Assembly: GCF_001613085.1 (NCBI RefSeq)
Contig: NZ_BDBR01000019.1
Location: forward strand, 32,383-96,382
Reading direction: 5' to 3'
Length of the DNA stretch: 64,000 nt
From: Nocardia salmonicida NBRC 13393
GTDB taxonomy: Bacteria > Actinomycetota > Actinomycetes > Mycobacteriales > Mycobacteriaceae
Shown: piece after piece, positions 6,094 to 14,087 of the stretch
Layout of the letters: each line of letters begins with the position of its first letter
Numbering within the stretch: position 1 is the first letter of the stretch
The notes under the pieces: model-generated
What the model was told of the DNA's origin: nothing
Databases searched by the model: none
The model's input: the letters and a program-made list of their open reading frames with translations, nothing else
Translations under genes and position numbers: made by a program

Positions 6094-8676
6094 TCACAAC
6101 TTCACAATGGTCCGACTGAATTGCGGAATCAGCCGGATCTTGCCGGCGGACCCGAAGTCGATGGTCACCGTAGCCAACGGACCCACACCATCGGCCGCGA
6201 CAACCCGCCCCAACCCATACTTGTCGTCGGTGACGCGATCGCCCACGGCCAGCACCAACTCCGTGTTGTTGCGCTTCACCGCACCGCCCGGCGCCGGCCT
6301 GCGCTCGCCGGATCCCCCACGCACTCCGGGCCGCTGATCCCACCCGTTCCCACTGGTCCAGTCCCGATCGAAGCCGCTGTCCTCACCCCGACGCCGCCCC
6401 CGCTGCACCGGTGAGATCACCGGCTCCAGCCTGCGCCAATCCAGCAGATGCTGCGGAATCTCCTGCAGGAAACGCGATTCCGGGTTGGACACCGGCTGCC
6501 CCCACCCCGACCGCACCACCGCGCGCGAAAGATAGAGCCGCTGCCGCGCCCGCGTGATCCCCACATAGGCCAACCGGCGTTCCTCGGCGAGCTCGTTCGG
6601 ATCACCCAGCGCCCGCATGTGCGGGAACTGCCCGTCCTCCCAACCGGTGACGAACACCACCGGGAATTCCAGCCCCTTGGCCGTGTGCAGCGTCATCATG
6701 GTGACCACACCCGTGCCCTCGTCCGGGATCTGATCGGTATCGGCGACCAAGGACACCCGCTCGAGGAAAGCCGCCAGCGATCCCGGCTCGGGCTCACCGT
6801 CGCCCGCCTCCGGCACCAGCCCTTCCTCGCGCGCCGCCTCGGCATTGTTGAACGCCTCGGAACTGAATTCGCGTGCGACGCTGACCAATTCGTTGAGGTT
6901 GTCGAGCCGGGCGCCGTCTTGCGGATCGTCGGAGGCTTCCAGTTCGCCGCGATATCCGGTGCGGTCGAGCACCGCCTCGACCACGTTGCCCACATCGGGG
7001 TAGTCGCTGTCGGCTCGCTTGCCTGCCACCCGAATCTCGTCGAGCAGATCGAGGAATCCCGCGATGGCCCGCTGCGCACGGGTATTCAGCAACGCGACCT
7101 TGCCATCGGCAGCGTCACGCAGCGCCGCGGCGAAACCGATACCGCGCTGTTCGGCGTGCACCGCCACGCACGCCTCCGCCCGATCGCCGATCCCGCGACG
7201 CGGCGTATTGAGAATGCGGCGCACACTCACCGCGTCCTCGGGATTCTCCAGCACGCGCAGGTATGCCACCACGTCACGCACTTCTTTGCGCTCGTAGAAC
7301 CGCACGCCACCGACGACCTTGTACGGCAGGCCCATTCGGATGAAGATCTCTTCCAGCGCACGCGAATTGTTGTTGGTGCGATAGAACACCGCCACGTCGC
7401 CGTAGTTGGCATCGCCCGTGTCGACGAGCCGGTCGATTTCCTTGGCGACGAAGGAGGCTTCGTCGTGTTCGTTGTCGGCGACGTAGCCGGTGATCAGTTC
7501 ACCCTCGCCGGAATCGGTCCACAGTTTCTTCTCGCGCCTGCCCTCGTTACGCGAGATCACCGCGTTGGCGGCGGACAGAATGTGCTGGGTGGAGCGGTAG
7601 TTCTGCTCCAGCAGAATGGTTTCCGCATCCGGGAAGTCGCGTTCGAATTCCTCGATGTTGCGGATCGTGGCGCCACGGAACGCGTAAATCGACTGGTCTG
7701 CGTCACCGACCACGCACAACTCGCTCGGCTCGACCGCCTGTTCCTCCGACTCGCTGTGATGCCCGACCAACTCACGCACGAGCACGTACTGGGCGTGGTT
7801 GGTGTCCTGGTACTCGTCGACCAGCACATGCCGGAACCGGCGCCGGTAGTACTCGGCCACCTGCGGATGGTTCTGCAGCAGCGCCACGGTCTCGCCGATC
7901 AGATCGTCGAAGTCCATCGCGTTGGCTGTGCGCAACCGCCGCTGGTACTCGGCGTAGACCCTGGCGACCAGAGCGGGCAGTTCCGTGTCGTCGGCTTCGG
8001 CGTCGGCGGCGGCCTTTTCCGGACCGATCAGTTCGTTCTTCAGATTCGAAATGGCCGTCGACAGCAACCGCGCGGAATACTTCTTCGTGTCGATCTCGAA
8101 ATCGCGGCTGATCATCGTCAGCAAACGACGCGAATCATCCGCGTCGTAGATCGAGAAATTCGAATTCAAGCCGGGCAGCAGCGCCGCCTGCATCCGCAGA
8201 ATGCGCACGCAGCTGGAATGGAAGGTCGACACCCACATGCTGGTCGCGCGCGGACCGACCAGCCCGGCGACGCGTTCGCGCATCTCGGCGGCGGCCTTGT
8301 TGGTGAAGGTGATGGCCAGGATCTCGCCGGTGCGCACACCCCGCGCCGCGAGCAGATACGCGATTCGACGGGTGAGCACCGCGGTCTTGCCCGAGCCGGC
8401 GCCCGCCACGATCAGCAGCGGGGACCCCGCGTGCATCACCGCGGCACGCTGGGGCGGGTTGAGCCCGTCGAGCAGTCGCTCGATCTCCTCGGCGCGCTGC
8501 TGTTCGCGCTCCTGGCGGCGCTGGGACTGTTCGGCGCTGTTCCTGGCCGCCGCCTGAGCCAGCGCGGACGCACCGCTTCCACCACCGTCCGCAGGCGGTA
8601 GCGCGGCACCGCTCGGCGCGGGCGCCGGTTCGCTGGGATCGGTGGCTGAGGCGTGGGGAGCGACCGTGATGTCCAT
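6094..8676 (-). CDS. uvrD1: ATP-dependent DNA helicase UvrD1/PcrA
   Basis: A superfamily-1A 3'-5' helicase, 860 aa (about 770 in M. tuberculosis UvrD1), for nucleotide-excision repair and replication-fork/transcription conflicts. Walker A AGAGSGKT is at residues 91-98. The DEXX box reads VDEYQDTNHAQY, and motifs with GDADQSIYAFRGA, LEQNYRST and LTLHTAKGLEFPVVF-like sequence follow in order. The C-terminus contains a Tudor-like segment (VGDRVTDDKYGLGRVV) of the type that binds RNA polymerase in this family. The extra length is a Gln/Arg/Glu-rich N-terminal extension (residues 1 to about 68) before the first helicase motif. The true start could be internal, since the ribosome site at 8676 is weak. 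Confidence 0.95.
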   Translation of the reverse strand: MDITVAPHASATDPSEPAPAPSGAALPPADGGGSGASALAQAAARNSAEQSQRRQEREQQRAEEIERLLDGLNPPQRAAVMHAGSPLLIVAGAGSGKTAVLTRRIAYLLAARGVRTGEILAITFTNKAAAEMRERVAGLVGPRATSMWVSTFHSSCVRILRMQAALLPGLNSNFSIYDADDSRRLLTMISRDFEIDTKKYSARLLSTAISNLKNELIGPEKAAADAEADDTELPALVARVYAEYQRRLRTANAMDFDDLIGETVALLQNHPQVAEYYRRRFRHVLVDEYQDTNHAQYVLVRELVGHHSESEEQAVEPSELCVVGDADQSIYAFRGATIRNIEEFERDFPDAETILLEQNYRSTQHILSAANAVISRNEGRREKKLWTDSGEGELITGYVADNEHDEASFVAKEIDRLVDTGDANYGDVAVFYRTNNNSRALEEIFIRMGLPYKVVGGVRFYERKEVRDVVAYLRVLENPEDAVSVRRILNTPRRGIGDRAEACVAVHAEQRGIGFAAALRDAADGKVALLNTRAQRAIAGFLDLLDEIRVAGKRADSDYPDVGNVVEAVLDRTGYRGELEASDDPQDGARLDNLNELVSVAREFSSEAFNNAEAAREEGLVPEAGDGEPEPGSLAAFLERVSLVADTDQIPDEGTGVVTMMTLHTAKGLEFPVVFVTGWEDGQFPHMRALGDPNELAEERRLAYVGITRARQRLYLSRAVVRSGWGQPVSNPESRFLQEIPQHLLDWRRLEPVISPVQRGRRRGEDSGFDRDWTSGNGWDQRPGVRGGSGERRPAPGGAVKRNNTELVLAVGDRVTDDKYGLGRVVAADGVGPLATVTIDFGSAGKIRLIPQFSRTIVKL

Positions 8677-9052
8677 CGTCTGTCCACGCTACCGGCGGCC
8701 ACCGACAAGCCGCGAACCGCGGCCGCCGAGGTGGCCGGCAGGCGGCAGCTCGGCAAACTACGGGTGAACTCGACCAGGTAGGCGCGAGCAGCGCTGGTGA
8801 ACGTTCTCAGCGAATTCACAAACTGAACTGTTTTGCCTACCTAGCGCCCCATGGCAGACTGGGCGACATGGTCAGCGCTTCTCCGCATGCCCGGATCGGA
8901 GGCCGATCCGATATCGTGGCGGCGAGTACGACTTGTGTGTACTCCCGGGGGATCATGTACCGCCCATCGGGAAAGTTTCAGGGTGACGGAACAGATCGGG
9001 TAACAGGCCGTTCGGTTTGACCGATCCAAGTTCTGACACGAGGAGATGAATG
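8677..9052. promoter_or_regulatory. Divergent intergenic region between uvrD1 and chorismate mutase, with two inverted repeats
   Basis: No supportable gene. Two perfect inverted repeats lie on the chorismate-mutase side: CGGATCGG/CCGATCCG (8892-8899 and 8903-8910, 3-nt spacer) and GAGTAC/GTACTC (8924-8929 and 8939-8944, 9-nt spacer). They could be protein-binding sites or structured 5'-UTR. Two overlapping ORFs of about 50 codons here look like chance. Confidence 0.4.
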
Positions 9053-9346
9053 ATGAGCACCCCCGCTACGACCACCGGCTCCGATTCGGCCTTGCCGCAG
9101 TCCGAAGCCGAGATCGACAAGCTCCGCCTCGAGATCGATCAGCTCGATGCCACGATCCTCGCCGCGATCAAACGCCGCAGCGAAATTTCCCGGATCATCG
9201 GCCGCACCCGCATGGCTTCCGGCGGTACGCGCCTGGTCCACAGCCGTGAGATGAAGGTGCTCGAGCGCTTCAGTGAGCTCGGCCAGGAGGGCCACACCCT
9301 CGCCATGCTCCTGCTCCGCCTCGGCCGCGGCCGACTCGGCCGCTAG
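9053..9346 (+). CDS. Chorismate mutase, AroQ-delta type (Rv0948c homologue)
   Basis: A small intracellular chorismate mutase (97 aa from the ATG at 9053; an in-frame ATG at 9050 is also possible). It converts chorismate to prephenate for Phe/Tyr synthesis. The first helix shows IDKLRLEIDQLDATIL, followed by the conserved stretch RMASGGTRLVHSREMKVLER and the C-terminal LLLRLGRGRLGR. That tail is typical of the mycobacterial enzyme, which is weakly active alone and is activated by complex formation with DAHP synthase AroG. AGGAG at 9041-9045 is 7 nt from the ATG at 9053 and favours that start. The gene ends in a strong terminator at 9399-9439. Confidence 0.93.
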   Translation: MSTPATTTGSDSALPQSEAEIDKLRLEIDQLDATILAAIKRRSEISRIIGRTRMASGGTRLVHSREMKVLERFSELGQEGHTLAMLLLRLGRGRLGR

Positions 9347-9398
9347 CCCCAGACCACAGACCTCGCGGCGGACCAGCCAGTTCGCCGCTTCCGAAAAG

Positions 9399-9439
9399 CC
9401 GCCCCGGGTGCGACACCATCCCCGGGGCGGTTATTTTTT
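9399..9439. terminator. Strong intrinsic terminator between chorismate mutase and the aldehyde dehydrogenase
   Basis: A perfect 10-bp stem (CCGCCCCGGG 9399-9408 with CCCGGGGCGG 9421-9430) is followed by TTATTTTTT (9431-9439) on the plus strand. An AAAA just left of the stem gives a short T-run on the minus strand, so it may terminate both convergent genes. Confidence 0.88.
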
Positions 9440-9447
9440 CGCCCGGC

Positions 9448-10905
9448 TCAGGTCAGGGCGATGTATTTGGTGTTCAGGTATTCCTCGATGCCCTCGGTGC
9501 CGCCCTCGCGACCGAAGCCCGACTCCTTGACCCCGCCGAATGGGGCCGCGGGGTCGGAGATGACGCCACGGTTGACGCCCACCATGCCGCTTTCCAAAGC
9601 CTCCGAGATCCGAAGCGCGCGATCGAGGTCTCGGGTGAAGACGTAGCTGACCAGCCCGTATTCGGTGTCGTTGGCGGCGGCGACGCCCTCGTCCTCGGTA
9701 TCGAAGGCGACGATCGGAGCCACCGGGCCGAATACCTCCTCGCGCAGGATGCGGGCGGTGGGCGGCACATCGGCCAGGATCGTGGCCGGGTAGTACCACC
9801 CCGGACCGCTGGGGGCCTTGCCGCCGATCAGAACTCGCGCGCCGACGGAGACAGCATCGTCGACCAGGTCGCTCACGATCTCGCGCTGGTCCTCACTCAC
9901 CAGCGGGCCGAGGGTGGTCGCGGAATCGGTGCCGGGACCCATCACGACGGTGTCGGCCATCGCGGCGACGAACTTCTCGGTGAACTCGGCGACCACACCG
10001 CGCTGCACGTAGAACCGGTTGGCCGCCGTGCACGCTTCGCCGCCGTTGCGCAGCTTCGCCTGCATCGCACCGGCCACGGCGGCGTCGATATCGGCATCGT
10101 CGAACACCACGAACGGTGCGTTGCCGCCCAATTCCATGGACGTGCGCAGCAACCGGTTCGCGGAGGCGGAAACGAGTTTCTTGCCGACTTCGGTGGAGCC
10201 GGTGAAGGTGAGCTTGCGCAGCCGGGGATCGTCGATCAGCGGGCCCGTGACAGCCCCGGAACGCTGCGTCGTGACCACCGACAGCACCCCGTCGGGCAGG
10301 CCGGCTTCGCTGCAGAGCTTGGCCAGCGCCAGCATGGTCAGCGGTGTCGCCGAGGCGGGCTTGACGATCATCGTGCAGCCGGCCGCCAGCGCGGGCCCGA
10401 TCTTGCGGGTGCCCATCGCGAGGGGGAAATTCCACGGCGTGATCGCCAGACACGGCCCCACCGGCTGCTTGGCGACCATGATCCGCCCTGTCCCCGAGGG
10501 CGCGTTCAGATACCGTCCGTGAATCCGCACCGCCTCTTCGCTGTTCCAGCGGAAGAACTCGGCACCGTAGCGGACTTCATTGCGGCTCTCCGCGAGTGCC
10601 TTGCCCATCTCGAGCGTCATCAACAGCGCGAATTCCTCCGCCCGCGCGGTCAGCTGCTCGAACACCGTTCGCAGGATTTCGCCCCGTTCCCGCGACGGCG
10701 TCGCGGCCCACGCGTCCCCCGCCGCGACGGCCGCGTCCAGCGCCCGCATCGCGTCCTCGGGGGTCGCGTCCGCCACCTGCGCGATCACCGTCCCGTCGGC
10801 CGGATTGCGGACGTCGAAAGTCCCACCCCCGGTGGCTTCGACGGGTCCGGAGCCGATCCACAACCCCTTGGGTACGAATTCGAGTACATCGCGTTCAGAC
10901 ACCAT
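9448..10905 (-). CDS. gabD: NAD(P)-dependent succinate-semialdehyde dehydrogenase family protein
   Basis: A 485-aa aldehyde dehydrogenase that oxidises an aldehyde to the acid with NAD(P)+. The catalytic cysteine is in NGGEACTAANRF and the general-base glutamate in MELGGNAPF. The cofactor-binding ITPWNFPLAMGTRKIGPAL and the C-terminal GGVKESGFGREGG segment ending in YLNTKY are closest to the GabD (succinate semialdehyde) subfamily. This is a homology-based guess; other short-chain semialdehydes are possible. It is convergent with chorismate mutase and divergent from pgi. A large inverted repeat sits in the shared upstream gap. Confidence 0.85.
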   Translation of the reverse strand: MVSERDVLEFVPKGLWIGSGPVEATGGGTFDVRNPADGTVIAQVADATPEDAMRALDAAVAAGDAWAATPSRERGEILRTVFEQLTARAEEFALLMTLEMGKALAESRNEVRYGAEFFRWNSEEAVRIHGRYLNAPSGTGRIMVAKQPVGPCLAITPWNFPLAMGTRKIGPALAAGCTMIVKPASATPLTMLALAKLCSEAGLPDGVLSVVTTQRSGAVTGPLIDDPRLRKLTFTGSTEVGKKLVSASANRLLRTSMELGGNAPFVVFDDADIDAAVAGAMQAKLRNGGEACTAANRFYVQRGVVAEFTEKFVAAMADTVVMGPGTDSATTLGPLVSEDQREIVSDLVDDAVSVGARVLIGGKAPSGPGWYYPATILADVPPTARILREEVFGPVAPIVAFDTEDEGVAAANDTEYGLVSYVFTRDLDRALRISEALESGMVGVNRGVISDPAAPFGGVKESGFGREGGTEGIEEYLNTKYIALT

Positions 10906-10989
10906 GCGCCCAGCCTAAGCCCGCCGCCCCAGCCAGCACCCGAACACCGAGTCGGACGATCACCACTTTCCTCTCCCCGCGGCCGGGTC

Positions 10990-11046
10990 GCCGGTCAGGC
11001 GCCGTTGCGTAGGCGACGAAGGAGCAAGCAACGGTGCCTGACCGGC
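10990..11046. repeat. Long near-perfect inverted repeat between divergent gabD and pgi
   Basis: Two 19-nt arms (10990-11008 starting GCCGGTCAGGC; 11028-11046 ending GCCTGACCGGC) match at 18 of 19 positions around a 19-nt loop. It is followed by a smaller GGCCC-CTCA-GGGCC hairpin. A terminator is unlikely because both neighbouring genes are transcribed away from it. It could be a dispersed palindromic repeat or a regulatory hairpin. Confidence 0.75.
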
Positions 11047-11107
11047 GGCCCCTCAGGGCCGCGGACACCCGCGCGCCAGCGCGCAAATAACGCGGTACCC
11101 TCGGGTC

Positions 11108-12751
11108 GTGAGCAGCAGCGACATCACCGCGTCGGCGGCCTGGCAGGCACTGCACGGCAATCACCGCACCGTTGCGCCGATGCATCTACGGCAACTGTTC
11201 GCCGAGGACCCGGCACGTGGCCGCGAGTTGACGCTGCGGGTGGCCGACCTGCACATCGACTACAGCAAACATCGAGTGACCCGCGAAACTCTGCGCCTGC
11301 TCATCGATCTCGCGCACACGGCTGGTGTGCCGCAGCGCCGCGACGCGATGTATTCGGGTCAGCACATCAACACCTCCGAAGACCGCGCTGTCGGCCATAT
11401 CGCGCTGCGCCTTCCGGTCGGCGACCAGCTCTGTATCGACGGCACCGACGCCGACGCCGAGGTGCACGACGTCCTGCACCGGATGGGCGAATTCGCCGAT
11501 TCGGTGCGCTCGGGCGAGTGGCTCGGCGCGACCGGAAAACGCATCGAGACCATCGTCAATATCGGCATCGGCGGCTCGGATCTGGGGCCAGACATGGTCT
11601 ATCGCGCGCTGCGCCACTATGTCGACGCGGGCATCGCCGCCCGTTTCGTCTCGAACGTCGACCCCACCGATCTGGTCGCCAAGCTCGCCGGACTCGACCC
11701 GGCGACCACCCTGTTCGTCGTCGCGTCGAAGACCTTCTCGACACTGGAAACCCTCACCAACGCGACCGCGGCGCGCCGCTGGCTGGTCGCCGCGCTGGGC
11801 GAGGAAGCGGTCGCCAAGCATTTCGTCGCGGTATCGACGAACGCGGAACGGGTGGCCGCCTTCGGAATCGACACCGCGCACATGTTCGGTTTCTGGGATT
11901 GGGTCGGCGGTCGCTATTCGGTGGATTCAGCGATCGGCCTTTCGGTGATGGTGACCATCGGCAAGGAGAAGTTCGCGGAGTTCCTCGGCGGAATGCACGC
12001 CATAGACAAGCATTTCGCGACCGCACCGCTGGAAGAGAACGCACCGGTGCTGCTGGCGATGCTGGGCATCTGGTACTCGAATTTCTTCGGCGCCGAATCC
12101 CGTGTGGTGCTGCCCTATTCGAACGACCTGGGTCGATTCCCGGCCTATCTGCAGCAATTGACGATGGAGTCCAACGGTAAGTCGGTGCGCGCCGACGGCA
12201 CTCCGGTGACCTCGTCGACCGGCGAGATCTTCTGGGGCGAGCCGGGTACCAACGGCCAGCACGCCTTCTACCAACTCCTGCATCAGGGCACGCGCCTGAT
12301 CCCCGCCGACTTCCTCGGCTTCGCCAGGTCCACCGACGACCTGCCGACCCGCGACGGCACCGGCAGCATGCAGGACATCCTGATGAGCAACCTGTTCGCG
12401 CAGTCGAAGGTGCTGGCCTTCGGCAAGACCGCCGAGGAGATCCGGGCCGAGGGCACCGACCCGGAACTGGTGCCGCACAAGGTGATGCCGGGCAACCGGC
12501 CGAGCACCACGATCCTGGCAGCGGAGCTCACACCGTCGGCGCTGGGGCAACTGATCGCGCTCTACGAGCACCAGGTGTTCGTAGAGGGCATCATCTGGGG
12601 CGTCGACAGCTTCGATCAGTGGGGCGTCGAACTGGGCAAGCAGCAGGCGCTAGCCCTGATGCCGTTGCTCAGCGAGCCGGAAAAGCCGGTGTCGGTGGGT
12701 GATTCGTCGACCGACGAGCTCATCGAGTGGTATCGGTCGCACCGCCGCTGA
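11108..12751 (+). CDS. pgi: Glucose-6-phosphate isomerase
   Basis: Pgi, 547 aa, full length, interconverting glucose-6-phosphate and fructose-6-phosphate in the cytoplasm. Visible family signatures are NIGIGGSDLGP, SKTFSTLETL, FGFWDWVGGRYS and GIIWGVDSFDQWGVELGKQ (the C-terminal lysine/glutamine signature), together with the catalytic region TSSTGEIFWGEPGTNGQHAFYQ. It starts with GTG at 11108. The gene overlaps the 3' end of the convergent ion-channel gene by 32 nt. It is the last member of the block shared with M. tuberculosis (Rv0946c). Confidence 0.97.
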   Translation: MSSSDITASAAWQALHGNHRTVAPMHLRQLFAEDPARGRELTLRVADLHIDYSKHRVTRETLRLLIDLAHTAGVPQRRDAMYSGQHINTSEDRAVGHIALRLPVGDQLCIDGTDADAEVHDVLHRMGEFADSVRSGEWLGATGKRIETIVNIGIGGSDLGPDMVYRALRHYVDAGIAARFVSNVDPTDLVAKLAGLDPATTLFVVASKTFSTLETLTNATAARRWLVAALGEEAVAKHFVAVSTNAERVAAFGIDTAHMFGFWDWVGGRYSVDSAIGLSVMVTIGKEKFAEFLGGMHAIDKHFATAPLEENAPVLLAMLGIWYSNFFGAESRVVLPYSNDLGRFPAYLQQLTMESNGKSVRADGTPVTSSTGEIFWGEPGTNGQHAFYQLLHQGTRLIPADFLGFARSTDDLPTRDGTGSMQDILMSNLFAQSKVLAFGKTAEEIRAEGTDPELVPHKVMPGNRPSTTILAAELTPSALGQLIALYEHQVFVEGIIWGVDSFDQWGVELGKQQALALMPLLSEPEKPVSVGDSSTDELIEWYRSHRR

Positions 12752-13295
12752 CTTCGCGCGCTTCCCGCGCTGCGCGAGTCGCGGCTTGGACCCGGCCGGT
12801 CACGCTGGTAGTGATGATGGTGAGCAGGGTGCCGAGCACCACCAGGTCGAACACGATCTGCACCATCGTCGCGATCCGCGCCGCCTGACCGGCGGCGTGC
12901 ACATCGCCGTAACCGACGGTGCCGAGCGTGGCGAGCGTGTAATACAGCGCATCGGTGCGGGTTTCGAGCCCGTCGAATTGATCCGGATGAAGCTGCTGCA
13001 ACCGGAAATAGAACAGGGCGAACACCACGCCGACGACGCACACGAGCAGCAGTAATCCGTCGACCTGCGCACCCATGGCGGTCGGCGCCCTGAGGTAGTT
13101 ATCGATCCGCCGCCAGACCAGCCAGCCGATTCCCGCGAGCCCGGCCAGGAACAGACACACCCCCAGCAACCGCCCCGGCCACGCATCGAGCTCGAACGCC
13201 CAACCCACTGGCACGCTGTAGTACAGCAACACCGAGCAAAACGCCGCCGCACCATTGCGCATCACATGATGAGGGAACCGCCGATCTCGCGTCAT
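12720..13295 (-). CDS. Two-transmembrane-pore potassium-type ion channel
   Basis: About 191 aa from the ATG at 13293-13295. The longer form, starting with GTG at 13334, adds 13 residues and has no ribosome site. Hydrophobic helices lie near the N-terminus and around residues 45-105. A pore region follows with the potassium selectivity filter in ATLGTVGYGD, then a last membrane helix. This fits the Ion_trans_2 / KcsA-like channel superfamily. The cytoplasmic tail is short, and no ligand-binding domain (RCK) is present. It is the last of four genes on the minus strand (TetR, AidB-like, kinase, channel) with gaps under 80 nt. Its end overlaps convergent pgi. Confidence 0.8.
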   Translation of the reverse strand: MTRDRRFPHHVMRNGAAAFCSVLLYYSVPVGWAFELDAWPGRLLGVCLFLAGLAGIGWLVWRRIDNYLRAPTAMGAQVDGLLLLVCVVGVVFALFYFRLQQLHPDQFDGLETRTDALYYTLATLGTVGYGDVHAAGQAARIATMVQIVFDLVVLGTLLTIITTSVTGRVQAATRAAREAREVSGGATDTTR

Positions 13296-13372
13296 CACTC
13301 CATGATTGCCCCGAAGCCGCCGATTTCCGCGCACACGCGCCGAGCAGGTCGGAGCAGCCCGTTAGAAACGGA

Positions 13373-14038
13373 TCAGGTCACCCGGTAGCCGTGCCCCGCG
13401 GCGGTCAACACGTGGTCAGCGCGGCCCCTACTCGCTGCGATGAGATCGGCGTTGCGCAGATCGCTCCCCGTCACCTTCTCCCGTGCCTGATCCGGCGTTC
13501 GACCGCCGGCGGTGTGGCGGTCCATGAGTCGTTCGGTGAGTACTCCACGCGGCGCGTCCAGGTACCAGCACGCATCGAGCAGCCCGCGGACCTCCGCCCA
13601 ACCCGGCGCCTCGGCATCGGTCAGCAGCAGGTAGTTGCCCTCGACGATGACCACCCGCTCGTCACACACGACCACGCCGCCGTCGGTCGGCTCGTCGATC
13701 GTGCGATCGAACAGCGGCCACGGCACCGGCGCGCCGACCGGTGTTTCCCGCAGCAACCGCAGATCCGCGACGAACCCGGCCGCGTCGAAGGTATCCGGCT
13801 CACCCTTGCGCGCCAGGGCGTTGCGCGCCCGCAGCACCTCATTTCGCAGGTGGTAGCCGTCCATCGGCGCTACCACCGCAGGACGCCCCGACGTGATCGA
13901 CTCGGCGCACAGCCGCTGCGCCAGTGTCGACTTCCCGGCGCCGGGCGGCCCGGCGATCCCGAGCAGGAACCGCGCACGGCGCATCGGAATCCGTTGAGCC
14001 AGTTCGCTCACCGACAGCACCCCACTCGCCCAGGTCAC
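13373..14038 (-). CDS. P-loop nucleoside/sugar kinase-like protein (uridine kinase superfamily)
   Basis: A 221-aa protein with Walker A GIAGPPGAGKST near residue 28, a DGYHL motif (typical of the uridine kinase/pantothenate kinase/YggC fold) and VVIVEGNYLLL (Walker B region). It probably phosphorylates a nucleoside, sugar or vitamin precursor; the substrate cannot be read from sequence. It starts with GTG at 14036-14038, inside a perfect 15-bp palindrome (CCCAGGT-C-ACCTGGG, 14029-14043) that may be coincidental. It lies 49 nt downstream of the acyl-CoA dehydrogenase gene on the same strand, so co-transcription is likely. Confidence 0.75.
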   Translation of the reverse strand: MTWASGVLSVSELAQRIPMRRARFLLGIAGPPGAGKSTLAQRLCAESITSGRPAVVAPMDGYHLRNEVLRARNALARKGEPDTFDAAGFVADLRLLRETPVGAPVPWPLFDRTIDEPTDGGVVVCDERVVIVEGNYLLLTDAEAPGWAEVRGLLDACWYLDAPRGVLTERLMDRHTAGGRTPDQAREKVTGSDLRNADLIAASRGRADHVLTAAGHGYRVT

Positions 14039-14087
14039 CTGGGTACCCTACCGACGAGCGCACCGGACATCGGTGAGTACATCGGAC

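Noticed and set aside
6448..8601. A 717-codon plus-strand frame opposite uvrD1
   Set aside because: Shadow of the helicase gene; all UvrD motifs are on the minus strand.
8851..9016. Two overlapping ORFs of about 50 codons upstream of chorismate mutase
   Set aside because: No ribosome site and no recognisable sequence; more likely untranslated leader with inverted repeats.
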